Assembly: GCF_000002985.6 (NCBI RefSeq)
Contig: NC_003283.11
Location: 19,965,501-20,029,500 of the forward strand
Length of the DNA: 64,000 nucleotides
Origin: Caenorhabditis elegans
Taxonomy: Eukaryota; Nematoda; Chromadorea; Rhabditida; Rhabditidae
Direction: 5' to 3'
A model generated the notes under the pieces. That model was given only the letters and a program-made list of their open reading frames with translations, was not told the DNA's origin and searched no databases. Shown piece after piece: positions 50,984-63,500 of this stretch; position 1 is the first letter of the stretch; each line of letters starts with the position of its first letter. The position numbers were made by a program, and so were the translations under genes.

Positions 50984-51342
50984 AGGCGACTGTATTGGTG
51001 AAAAACTAGTTTTTAGGTAGATTTGGGGAGTTTTAGAGTGAAAAATTTGGAATCAGCGGTGTGGAAAACCTAAACACCCATGCGGGGGCTCGAACCCCTG
51101 ACCTACCACTCCATAGGCATCACTCTTCGCCACAAAGCCACCCGGGCGCTCGCCGCTTTTAAGGCTTTTAGCACGCGGCGCCACGTGGCTCAGTGGCTAA
51201 GAGGGATGACTGTGGAGTGGAAGGTCAGGGGTTCGAGCCCCCGTATGGGTTTTTAGGTTTTCCACGCCGCTGTTTCCGATTTTTTCATTTAAAACTCCCC
51301 GAAAAGTAGTTAATGTCCTAATTAGCACCTGTTTGTATATAA
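50984..51342. repeat. ~360 bp inverted-repeat element with tRNA-like arms (family 2, copy 1)
   Basis: Two inverted tRNA-like units (minus at about 51075-51150, plus at about 51178-51250) face each other around CGCCGCTTTTAAGGC. The plus unit has GTGGCTCAGTGGCTAAG and GGTCAGGGGTTCGAGCC. Outer arms also pair imperfectly. A second copy lies at 55500-55860. Confidence 0.85.
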
Positions 51343-52795
51343 TTGTAAAATTAAAACACCAAAATAACCAAAAATTTCAAACGAGCAATTTTCGATGTCA
51401 AGTTTTTTTAGAAATTGTTCAAATACACCTAAAACTCTGAAATTAAGCGATCCGACGACGACAAGCCTGAAATTAGCATTATTCAGAGTTTTAGCCGTTT
51501 TCAGTTACTTTTTAACAAACATTTTGCATTTTACCTATTGAAACCCCCAAAAAACGAAGAAAATCAGTGAAATAATGAAAATTAATGAAAAAAATTAATG
51601 CAAATAATGCAAGCGCGCTCCAACGAATGAATTCAATTAGCGGTAATTCAAATAGGAATTAGGGGAAAACTGAGATTTTCCAATTTTCAAAAAATCATAT
51701 AAAATCTAGAAATTTTTTTTTGAATGTTTTAATCATGATATTCGGTCATTGTGGACCAAGGATGTCATTTTTCGATTTTTCGATTTTTCGATGTTTTTCC
51801 AGTGAAAATCGAAAAATCGAAAAATCGAAAAATATGTTCAGAAAATTAACCTTAAAATACGATTTTTTTTATCTACTTTTGCGTATATTTATAAGAAAAA
51901 ACATACAAATTTATTCTAAAAAGAAGAATAATGGCCAAAATATGAAGCTAATTTTTGAAAAATCGAAAATTTTTTCAAAAAATTGGAAATTCGAAAAATC
52001 GAAAAATTTTCGTTTTTCGATTTTCTGAAAAAATCGAAAAACCGACACCCTTGTTATAGACCCATAGGCGTGTTTTAAAGCAATTTCCCCACTGGCGCTA
52101 CTCCACCTTGAAGAATAAAAAAGCAACATTTTCGAACGAGCAATTTTTTAATTTTCGTCGTCAAATTCCGTCCAAACTAAAATTCCTGTAACTTTTCGCC
52201 CTTTTAAGCTATCAAAACTTGGTAAATCCACATGATAAACAGAAAAGTTTTATATTTTTGAAACATTGAGCTTTTGACCCCATTTTACCTCCTTTAAGCT
52301 CCGCCCACTTTTAGTCCACGGGGTGTTTTGATGTGTTATGATGTGTATGTGTATGTGTGTATGCAATAAAATTCCAAAAACTTGGCGGCGGGGAAACAAC
52401 TTTCCTACCCCGTTTTGAAGAGAGAAGGAGCAGCAAATTGAGAGAAGAGCACCCCGATGATTTTTGCATCTTCTTATTCAGGAAGCAACTGCCCGAGAAA
52501 AGGTGTTAGAGGCACATCTACGTGCTTCACCACTCAGCCAGCACCGATTTGATTTTTTTAACACGTTTTTCCGGAGTTCCGCGAGGTTTTTAATGGGTTT
52601 AGTCACTTTTTGCTAAGAAGTCTTGTGGGATTTTAGGTAACTTTTTTTTGTATTAAACATTTTTAATTTTGCACAAAAATTTCTGAAAAATTTGAATTTT
52701 GCGCCAACATGTCTGAAATTTTAAAAGCTTGTACAATGTTTTATTTTAATTGAAAATTGAATTTTGCGCCTTAATTGAACAGCACAGAACTTGAA
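51343..52795. other. repeat-rich spacer
   Basis: No gene supported. 51720-52110 is a dispersed repeat rich in TCGAAAAATCGAAAAATC that resembles 25530-25760. It ends with the TTTCCCCACTGGCGCTACTCC piece also present at 29172. Confidence 0.6.
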
Positions 52796-52797
52796 AA

Positions 52798-53170
52798 TTT
52801 CAAGCCTAGGCTTATGCCTAAGCCTAAGCCTACGCCTAAGCCTAAGTCTAAGCTGAAGCCTAAACCCAAGCCTAAGCATAAGCCTGAGCCTAAGCCACAA
52901 CCTACGCCTAAGCCAAAGCCAAAGCCAAAGCCAAAGCCTACGCCTTAGCCTAAGCCTACGCCTTAGCCTAAGCCTAAGCCTAAATCTAAACTTAAACCTG
53001 AGCCTCAGCCTACGCCTAAGCCAAAGCCAAAGCCTAAGCCAATGCCAAAGCCTACGCCTTAGCCTAAGCCTAAGCCTAAGTCTAAACTTAAACCTAAGCC
53101 TCAGCCTAAGCCTACGCCTAAGCATAAGCCTAAGCCTAAGCCTAAGCCTAAACCTAAGCTAAAGCCAAAA
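52798..53170. repeat. degenerate telomere-like (GCCTAA)n array
   Basis: AAGCCTAAGCCTACGCC and AAGCCAAAGCC variants of the worm telomere unit. A ~120 bp block is duplicated (about 52885-53000 and 53005-53110). Confidence 0.95.
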
Positions 53171-55499
53171 AAATAAGATTAATTTTGCATCGGTTTTTAA
53201 ATTTGAATTTAGCGCCAAAATTTCAAAATTTTTTGATTTTTTGGCAGAACTTTTGGGCTAAATTTAAAAAATTCAGAAGTTTTGGCGCCAAATTCAAATT
53301 TTTCAAAAATTGTGGCCCAAATATAATAATTTTTCACCTAAAAATGACAAGCATTAGTAGGTTATCACAATTAAACCAACCTAGAACTTTCCAAACAACT
53401 GTCTAGTTTTTCAAATTACTGCCAAATTAGCTCATAACCCCCTGAACACTTATGGCTTCAAGTGACGTCTTTCTATGAATAGCCGAGAATAGCCTTCCAA
53501 TATTATTCCGGTTTTCAAAAATTCACCGCATATCTAACATGAGCATCTTAAGGTCTTTGGTGCTCTTAGAGCTCATATCACGGTGTGAAATCTAGAAATC
53601 TCGCGGAAATGGAAGGAATTTACTGATATTCCAACCCCTAACTTATGCACATATTTCCTTATTAGTGTTATTCATAGCCCCCTGGAGAGGGGTTTAGTAA
53701 TATTTATTGTGTTTATATTTATCTTCAGACAATATATAACTTATGTATTGCATTGTGTCATACCCCCTCTCTTTTTTTTGCGTCACATTTTGTATTTAAG
53801 AGCTTCCATTGGGGCATAGGGAAATGTTTACTTTATAAATGAAGTTGTTGCAACTTGTCCCTAATTCTTTTTCCTATGGGGATCATTAGTGCGTTTTTGG
53901 GAAGTTTAAACAATTTGAGAGGCTTTTGACCCTTCAAAATTTTTTTTTTGATCATTGAAAGAGTACTGGTGGCTAAAAAAAAAAAAAAAAAAAAAAAATT
54001 TCGACCAAAAAACAAAAAAATTTTTGGTCGAACTTTGGACCAAAAAACAACAAAAAAACAAAAAATCAAATTTTTCAAAAAAAAACCAAAAAAACCAAAA
54101 AAACAAAAAAAAATTCAATATTTGATATCAAACGGGACAAAATCGAAATTTTTCATTAAATATTCTGTTGATTGTTCATAAAATACTAAAAATTGAACAA
54201 ACGGAAGGTTTTTTGTTCTTATTTGTTTAATTTTTTCTGAATTAGTGTTGTAATGTATTTTTTTTTGTTTCCAAATCTATTTTAAGTCTATTTTAAATCT
54301 ATTAATCCAAATCTATTTTAATCTATTTTATTTTCTATTTTAAATCTATTTTTTTTATTTTAATCTATTTTAAGAAATCTATTTTTCCCAAAAAAAAAAC
54401 CAAAAAAAAAACAAAAAAAACAACCCTGGTGGGTACTATAAAGCGGGGCAAAAAAATAATTTTGGACCAAAAACAAAAAATTGACATTATTGAAAAACCA
54501 ACAAAAAAAAACCAAAAAAGTTTAGATGCTCGAGTTTGTTTTTAATGGGGTTATTCAAGTAATGTTACAAAATGTATTAAAATACATGTTTTTCAAGGTA
54601 TTTTAATAAATACACGGCCCAAACATTTTTTTTGTTGATTTTTTGGATTTTTTTTTGGTCCCAAAAAACCAAAAAAACCAAAAAATCAACTTTTCGTCAA
54701 AATACCAAAAAAAAAACCACAAACCAAAAACCAAAAAAGTTCTGCAAAGTGGGGTCCTGTAAAGAGGGGTCCTGTAAAGAGGGGTCCTGTAGAGGAAGGG
54801 GGTCCTGAAGTAGAGGGTCCTGTAAAGATGGGGTCCTATAAAAAAAAGGGATTTAGTGCAAAAAGGAGCAATACAAAATATTAGGAAAATTGGCGCGAAA
54901 ATCAAATTTTAGTATGTCTGCCCCTATCACCAGTGCAAAAATACACAGTGATCAGGGCTGGGTCCAAAAAATAATTTTGGACCAAAAAACTGAAAAATTG
55001 AAATTTTCGAAAAACAAAAAAAAACCAATTTTAAAAAAAAGTTTGATGTTTGAGTTTATTGGGCTTATTCAAGAAATGTTGCAAAATGTATTTAAATACA
55101 CGTTTTTCAAGGTATTTTAATACAGTTGTGACCAAAAGTTTTATACACTTTTTAATGTTTCGACACCACTGAATTTGTTGACTTTTTGGTCCCAAAAACC
55201 AAAAAGGCAAGCGTTTTGGCGCCTACGTGGTAGCCCAAAACATATATAGTAATTGTAATACATATTAGTGAATGTTAGTGGTACTGTGCACAAGATCTGT
55301 TATCTATAGTTTGATCAATGCGGCCTGTTTGTAGGGATATTGTGACCCACAGTCTTACCACTTGCTCTATATATAATAAATGCCTAGCCACTGAGCGGTT
55401 TTTCTTGGTTTTTTTTGTTTTCACTACTCTTCATATTATCCTCATATTGTTATCACTTCTTCTCTTTTTTAAAAGTTTTTCTTGTTATCAGTTGTAAAG
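53171..55499. other. low-complexity and duplicated spacer
   Basis: 53940-54720 is dominated by ACCAAAAAA and TTTTGG runs. A segment with TTCAAGAAATGTTGCAAAAT and CACGTTTTTCAAGGTATTTTA-like sequence at about 54520-54610 recurs at about 55040-55125. GGGGTCCTGTAAAGA is tandemly repeated at 54750-54835. Unique-looking sequence at 53400-53830 shows no gene. Confidence 0.6.
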
Positions 55500-55860
55500 A
55501 GGCGGCTGTATTGGTGAAAAACTAGTTTTCAGGTAGATTTGGGGAGTTTCAGAGTGAAAAATTCGGAATCAGCGGTGTGGAAAACCTAAACACCCATTCG
55601 GGGGCTCGAACCCCTGACCTACCACTCCATCGGCATCACTCTTAGCCACTAAGCCACCCGGGCGCTCGGCGCTTTTAAGGCTTTTAGCACGCGGCGCCAC
55701 GTGGCTCAGTGGCTAAGAGGGATGACTGTGGAGTGGAAGGTCAGGGGTTCGAGCCCCCGTATGGGTTTTTAGGTTTTCCACGCCGCTGTTTCCGATTTTT
55801 TTACTTAAAACTCCCCGAAAAGTAGTTAATGTCCTAATTAGCACCTGTTTGTATATAATA
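55500..55860. repeat. ~360 bp inverted-repeat element with tRNA-like arms (family 2, copy 2)
   Basis: Nearly identical to 50984-51342 from TGTATTGGTGAAAAACTAG to GCACCTGTTTGTATATAAT, with the same facing tRNA-like units and only a few substitutions. Confidence 0.9.
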
Positions 55861-57576
55861 TAAAAACTGCCTGTCACAATTCGAATTTTGAACCATTGCT
55901 CATTTCGTCACCACTATGCTCATTCTTCATCCCAGTGTGGAGTAAGTGATATGAACTATTACACCCACCCTCTCGCCAAGGCCTAGAGGCACACATTTCA
56001 ACTTTGATGTGACACTCTCACTACATGACACAGAGGTTTTGAAGGGTCTCTCGGAAGATGAGAGGCAAATCAGAAGTAGGATATGTGATAATGTCGTCTG
56101 TGTGTTATTATTGCACCACCTCAAGATTTATCTTCTCCTTTCTCTTTTCAGATGTACTCATTTATCATTGGTTTCGCTCTTGTTTGATAAATGGTCAAAG
56201 TTCGTGCGTTTTTTTTTTGACAAAATGAAACTATTTTTAAACTTATTTTTTGTGTTTATAGAGTTTCGAATAGTAATACTACCTTTAAAAAAAATTCTAA
56301 AATTTTCTAAATAATGCTTAAAATTTGCTGTAAAATCAATTGACACTTATTTTGTGCAATAAAACAATTCAGTTTTTTTTCTTTCTATTTTTAGATTTAT
56401 ATAAGTAGTTCCAAATTGGAAAGTTTTGATAACAGTAATCAACAAAATTTGCAAAAAAAAAATTTTTTTGAAAATTTTCAAAAAAATTTTTTTTTTTCAG
56501 GATGAAACTGTCTCAAACTCCTGTAACTCGGGCAATTAAAAAAAAAATTTTGAAAATATTTCTGGAATTGTTCACAATCTTCCGAATTTTTATATAATAG
56601 ATACATTTGTTGCCGTTTTAAAAATAATTTTCGAAAAAAATTTTTTTTTAAATCTTTTAATCTTTAAAATTCTCATAACTTTGTCCATTTTCAAGATATT
56701 TGAATGATTTTTGCCAAAAAATGTGGAGAAATACCTAGTAAGGTTGAAAGAAAAATTAGACAAAAATTTTGAAATTGTGCTACCAAAATTATATTTTATA
56801 ATTTTGAAACTCCTATAACTCTGTTTATTTTCTAGATTTTGAGCCTGTTTTTTATCTATAAATTTTTCACAAACTTTTGCTTAAGACTTTGAAATACAGT
56901 AATCAACAAGTTTTTCGTGGCGGGACCCAAAATTCTCTACCCAAAACCAAAACCTCTGCAAAAATTCTCCAAATATCCAACATATTTCTTATAGTTAAAT
57001 CCGTATTTTTTCTCTCTTTCTTTTTCCCAGTTTTGCTCATTTTTTGCTATAAACCTTCGATTTTTGATCTCCCACTGAGTGCAAACTGCCCCTGAATAGG
57101 CTCCGCCCCCATTTGGGCGGAGCCTGAGCTCCTTAAGTTGTGCTCTTTTTTGTGCACCGCAATATGTGTATGTCTGGCAAAATAAATTTTTCAAGTTTTT
57201 CGACTATTTTTGGGGCATTTTTTTGGAAATTTTTCAGAAAAAAAATTTTTCAGTTTGATTTTTTTTTCAATTTATTGAAATTTGTTTAAAAAAATTTTTT
57301 TTTAATTTTTAAAAATTTCGGCCAAAAATTCCCAAATTTTCCTTCAAAAAGTTCCAAAAATTTGATGCTCTCAAAAATTTTGAGACATCTGACGTGTGTC
57401 TGTGTCTTCTGAATTCTCTTTTCTAGTGAAAAATTAAATCAGATTAGAATTTCGCGTGTTGCTTTTCTTCTCCTCACCCCCCGTCGTCTCTTCTTTTTTA
57501 CTATTCCCCACGAGAAACTGCCCACCACAAAAACTTACTTTCCAGAAAAATATTGGCAAATAGATGTCGAAATGAA
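55861..57576. other. 5' flank of the ligand-gated channel gene
   Basis: 55870-56150 is unique, less AT-rich sequence without a clear exon. The rest is AT-rich. An 11 bp stem hairpin, AGGCTCCGCCC/GGGCGGAGCCT, sits at 57099-57126. A leader-splice-like ACTTTCCAG ends at 57545, 31 bp before the channel ATG. Confidence 0.5.
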
Positions 57577-60500
57577 ATGGTGTTCTCGTTCATTCTTACT
57601 TTTACCATCAGTGTTGTGGCTGCGTTTGATGATGGTAAGCGTTTTTTTTTTCTACAAAATTGTGGATTAAGAATCTTCCAAAACCGTTATACTACACTAT
57701 ATCCAAATATAAAAAAATTTTGGCCCAGGCGGGGGGTCGAACCAGGGCCTTCAGATTGGTAGACCACCCCGTTACCGCCTGAGCCACTTTTTCCCATTTT
57801 TGAAGTTGATGGCTAAGATTGGAGTTTGAACGATTGAACGATTTTAGAGCAAAATTTTATGGGGATTCTGAAAATATAGTTTATTTTAAGTTTGGAGCAT
57901 TTTTTATGGGCTCAAAATGACTCGGAAGCTCGAAAATCTGAAATTTTCAAAACTTTTAATGTGGGCTTTTCAAATTTCAAATTTCCGTGAAAAATATTGA
58001 ATATTGGTTGTAAATTTTAAGAAATATATGAATTTCAACACTTTATTATACGAAAAACTGCATGCAAAAATTTTCAGGTCAAATCATGTGCAAATTTTGT
58101 GCTGATTTCGAATTTTTATATCATTTTGTACCAAAACCCCTAGAATTTTAGAAACTTTTGAACTTCTGTTAAGTAATGACTCACTTTTCGAGCAAAATCG
58201 AATGTTCCAAAAATAGGCAAAACATCTGCCCGCGCATTAAGCTCAACCACGACAATTTTATTGGACAGGAAGTTGTTTGGTGACTAATTGAATTTCAATT
58301 CCCCGTCCCCCCTCTCCACACAAATACCACTACGAACATCTCTTTTGACACAATTTTCCCAAAAAAAAAAAAGAATTTCCAAAAGAAATTTTGTGAAAAA
58401 TACGGACACAATAGAGCTATTGTTAAGTGTGTTTTGAATTACCCTCCAATTTTCGAAAATATTTCGAAAATTGGAGGGTAACTTGACTATGGAAGTGGGG
58501 GAAATTGGGGGAGTGACATAAAATAAAATAAACTTTTTTAGTTGCATTTTCTAGTTGTTCTAGAACAAAATAATGCCGAAATTCGGATTCAGCGCAAAAT
58601 TTGCAACTGATTTGACCCCCATATTGTATAATAAATTATATTTAAAAAATGGGTCGCAGTGGCTCAGTAGGTAACAGGTTGGGCTACCAATTTGAGGACC
58701 CTGGTTCGACTCCCACGGGGGGTGAAAATTTTTTGCAAGCAGTTTTTTGTATGATAAAGTGATGATAAGCAGATTTAGCATACAATTTGCCACCAGTATA
58801 GATTTTTTGTAAAAAAGTTCCTTATTTTTGAGTTTTTAGCTAGTTTTGAGCTCATAACTCGGTTGAAAATACTTTGAGTTAAAAATCGTTATAGTTTCCG
58901 AATTTAGCATCATTTTTGAACTAATTTGACACCCATCTCAAAATTTAACAAATTTCGAAAATTTAGGGCTTCACACTTGTTTTCAGCCCATAAATCGGAT
59001 TGAGGTGGTCCAACTCAGAAATAGTTAATTTTTTCAATTTTTCCATAAAATTTTGATCTAGAAACATTTTACTCTGAATCTTAGCCATTCATTTCAAAAA
59101 TGGGCAACAGTGGCTCAGTAGGTAAACGGGTCGGCTGAGAATCTGAACTCAGATAAATGGTTTGGAGTCTAATTAGAGAGAACCCGGTCTAATCCTAATC
59201 TTCCCCAATCAAAATAGATGAAAAGCGAGTCAAATTAGAAACACGAAGAAAGCGGTCTAATTAGAAGGAGACCGAGTCTAAATAGATGAAAAGTGAGTCT
59301 GATTAGAAGCAGGCAAAAGCGAGTCTAATTAGAAGGAACCACTTCTAAATAGATAGAAACTGAATCTAAATAGATAGAAACTGAGTCTGGAGAGTTTCGT
59401 TTTTTCGTCGGTTTTCTAAAAAAAGGGATTTTGACTTGGTCAACCATTCGTCCACTAGTGGCTGGAGCGCACTTTCTGACTTCACTGAAAATTCTCCAGG
59501 CTAATTTGAATTGTTTTTCTCAAGATATTTCATTGATTTGGATTCCGAATAAAAATTTAAGAAAAATGTCTCAAGCATTTTTCAAAAAGATAATTAAATT
59601 AATTTTGACGATTTTCAAGGTTCTGGGCTTGTGAGAAAAGTGATTATTGTGAAAACGGTGGCTTAAGAAATCAGAGAAGATTAAATTTAACATTCATATT
59701 AAATTTTCAGTCGAGCAATCTCCTAAATCAATTAGAGTTTAATTCGAGTTTATTGAGTATATATAAACCAGGGGTGTGTGGCAAATCTCAAAATTTGCCG
59801 TGCTTAACAAACTCGGAAAATTTTGATAATTTTTGATGTTTTTTGGAACACCAAAACTACCAAATTCTTAACACACATCTGGTTTCTGAATTAGTTCCGT
59901 GTAGTATGTCTGCTTAAGCATAAAACTAACTCAATTTTGTGACATTTTACTAAATTTTTGGCGAAAAAATCAATAATTTGAAAGGCTTAAAATTAATTAA
60001 GTTAAAAAGTTAAGTTAACTCTCTTGCAAGACAAGATCTTGTCGTTAGAACTAATAAAATGCCAACTAAAAAGTTGTTGGCCTTGATGTGAAAAAACATT
60101 TTGTTAGTTTGTGCCTTTTGGTTATCTTCAGCTACTGCGAAGATGCGAGCTCCAAAAGAAGACAAAAATAGTCCACAGAGATCGATCTAGATCTGTGCTC
60201 AACCGTATCTCAGTTCTCGATAAAGATAACAAATGCCTGCAACTTTGAAAACCTTTAATGTTTCAAGCTTGACAATGTTGTAGTTGATGACTTTTTGATA
60301 CCTCGCCTCTAAAATGAGATGCATCCGTTTTAAGACGGGAGGTTTTATTGTTCAGAGCTCCAAGGAATGCCGGCTTGACTTATCGAAAGCATCAAATTTG
60401 GCAAGAAAATTTATAGAATCATCGAAGAACATATTTCTATAATATCTGATAAAAAATTTTACAATTTTTGAAATTGTATGACAAAATGACCAACTGATAT

Positions 60501-63500
60501 ATTTTTTTAAATTTAATTTATTTACGCACTCAACCCACTCATGCTTTTATTTTCTTTCTATTGTAATGTTCAAATATCGGTCAGCAACTTTTTGGTGGAA
60601 AGCGTTCAACTACAAAGTCGTTCTTCACAATAAGGAAATTTTTTTTGATAATAAAATTCAATGGAATGCTTATGTATTACTGCTTCTGAAACGTTTGGTC
60701 TAGATGAATGAAAGCAAACAAGGCGATGAACTACTTAATTAGCGTCGCAACAAAAATACACACGCGCAAGGTTGGCTGAACAGGTAACGACTCCGATCTA
60801 GAAGCAGAAGGTGAAGGGTTCAACTCCGGGTGGTGGCAAGAAAATTTCTCGGATATTGGTCGCAGGCTCAGTGAGGATGTCTAGATTTCACAGGGTACTA
60901 CCTGTGGAAAAAGTGAACGAACAGGGTCGGCAGGGGCAGCTGAACGATAGGTCATAGGAATCACATTTTCCAAAAATTCACTTTTAAAAATTCCGAGTCT
61001 ATATAGGAGGCGAAAACCGAGTCTAAATAGAAGAATTCCGAAACTAGTTAGAAAAACTCCGAATCTAGCTAGGAGAAATCCGAAACTAGTTAGGAGAAAT
61101 CCGAATCTAATTAGAAGCGTGGCGAGTCAAATTAGGAGAGCGGAGTCTAATTAGAAGCGGGACGAGTCAAATTAGATAAAAACCCTGTTCGATTTAGGTT
61201 CGATTAGTTCTGCTCCGCATTCCGATTAGCTTCGCTTTTCACATAATTAGACTCCAAACCATTTATCTGAGAACAGCCTGGTTCGACCCCCCGCTAGACC
61301 AAATTTTTTTGAGTGTTTTTTAATTGTTTCTGTTATTTCAGAATGTATAAAATGCGACCTCCGATCGTCATACTGCAAAACCTGGGAGAATAGCACTCAA
61401 AGTTGTGAATGCCGAGATGGTTTTGCGCGGATATCTAACGGATCGTGTGCCAGTAAGTTTTCAGCCAAAAAAATTTGAAATTTTCTGATTCTCTAGGTCT
61501 CCTTGTCAAGTTTTTCATAAGTTTAGACGGAAAAATATTTGTGTTTTATGAGTTTTCTATATTTGAGATGAGAAAAGCATATTGGATTTCAAGTGGCAAA
61601 AGAGTCGTAGTAGTTATACTAGGGGGCTTGGAAATTCCTAAAATATCAGAAATTTTATAACAAAATCAGAGAAAATTGGCTTTTTTTAAAACTGAAAATT
61701 GAAAAAAAAATTACTCAAAATTTTTATTTTCAGTGGTTAGCGACTTGGCTCGCGGTGGACTCGGATTATCACAGGATTCGGAGGAAGATGAGCCATTTTG
61801 TGTGCTTGGGCAGGCGGAGAAGGCAGCCACAAGGTGAGTTTTGCCTACAAAAAATATCAGGCCTGACCGGGGGTCGAACCAGGGTCCTCCAATTTGTAGC
61901 CCACCCTGTTACCGACTGAGCCACTGCTACCCATTTTTTAAATTTGATGGCTAAGATAGAGGGTAAAATTTTTCTAGGTCAAAATTTTATGAGAAATTCG
62001 AAAATAAAATTAATTTCCAGTTTGGAGCATTTTCATTGCCGAGTTATGAGCTCAAAAATTCGAATTTTCCAAAACTTTCAATACGGTGGTCAGTGGATAA
62101 TTTTGTGCTGAATCCGGATTTTTTAGCAGATTTGATGAAAACTAATTTTTGACCAAGTTAGAAGCGAAAATGTGTGGAAATTTCTATATTTTCAACAAAA
62201 AAAGTTTCTGAATGTTATTTTATTCGCATACTTTAGGTTTTATCAAGTAAAAATATTATTCACTTTTGTTTCTAAAACTTGAAATCGAAAATTGAAAAAA
62301 AAACGCTGCTTTTTTCATTATTTTTCATGACCTTTTAACATTTGGTGGACATCTGCTATTCCCCCGGCAAAGTGCAAATTCAGGTTTAAAATTTGTGCAT
62401 CCAATAAAAATTGACTACTATATTGATTTGAAAAAAAAATAAAAATATTTTGCCTGAGCGGGGGTCGAACCAGGGGCTTCAGATTTGTAGCCCACCCCGT
62501 TACCGACTGAGCCACTGCTGCCCATTTTTGAAGTTGATGGCTAAGGTTGCAGATGGAATGATTTTAGATGAAAATTTCATGACAAATCTGAAAATCGAGT
62601 TTATTTTTAGTTTGGAGCATTTTCAGCAAAGTTATAAGCTCCAGAATCTCGAAAATATGAAATTTTCGAAATCTTGCAATATGGGGGTCAAATAACTTGC
62701 AAATTTTATGCTGAAACCGAATTTTGATGAAAAATCTTATAAAACTGAATTTTAAGTTAAATAGATGCCCTTGAAAAATTAAAAAGTTGAAAAAAATTTT
62801 GAAATTTTTTCGCCAAGCAGCCTGAAATTGCAAATACCTCACTTTTACGGTATTTAAAAACTATTTAGATTTCAAAATCTGTTTTTTTGGCTCAAAATCA
62901 CTCTTGAAATTCGATATAACCTATGTCTGAACAAGCCGTAATCCTACACCAAATGGATACCTGGAAATGATCTTATGTTACAAGTGTCCTATCAGAAACA
63001 TATCACATTGCAAATTGTTGTGTTAAAGATTTGGAATTCTTGAGCACAAAAAAATAAATTTGGGAAAAATCACGAAAAAAAAAATTGAAAATTTTTTGCA
63101 ATTTTTTTTGGGATTTTCAGGTTTTCAGTCGAGCTTGTAATTGGGCTGAAACTAGCTGCAAACTCTTTTTGTCTGAAAATTTGAAATCAGCACAAAATTG
63201 AAGTATAGTTTGATGCATATATCGATTTAAAAAATGTTGATTTTTGGAGTTTTTTGAGACCAAATCTGCCCATAACTTTGCTAAAAATGCTTCAAGCTGA
63301 AAACAAGCTAAATTTTCAGATTTTCCACAAAATTTTAACTTAGAAACCTTTTTTCCCGCACCTTAGCCATCAACTTCAAAAATGGATAGCAGTGGCGCAG
63401 TCGGTAAGATGTTCGGCTACCAATCTCAAGACCCTGGTTCGACCCTCACTGGGGCTGATTTTCTTTTGCAACTTTTGTTTGTTACAAAAACCAACATTTC

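Noticed and set aside
51178-51250. Functional tRNA gene
   Set aside because: A and B boxes are present, but the 5' and 3' ends do not pair as an acceptor stem and the unit belongs to a repeated fold-back element.
55927-56124. 65-codon minus-strand frame in unique sequence
   Set aside because: No signal peptide, domain or splice context; it may be a control region of the channel gene, but coding is unsupported.
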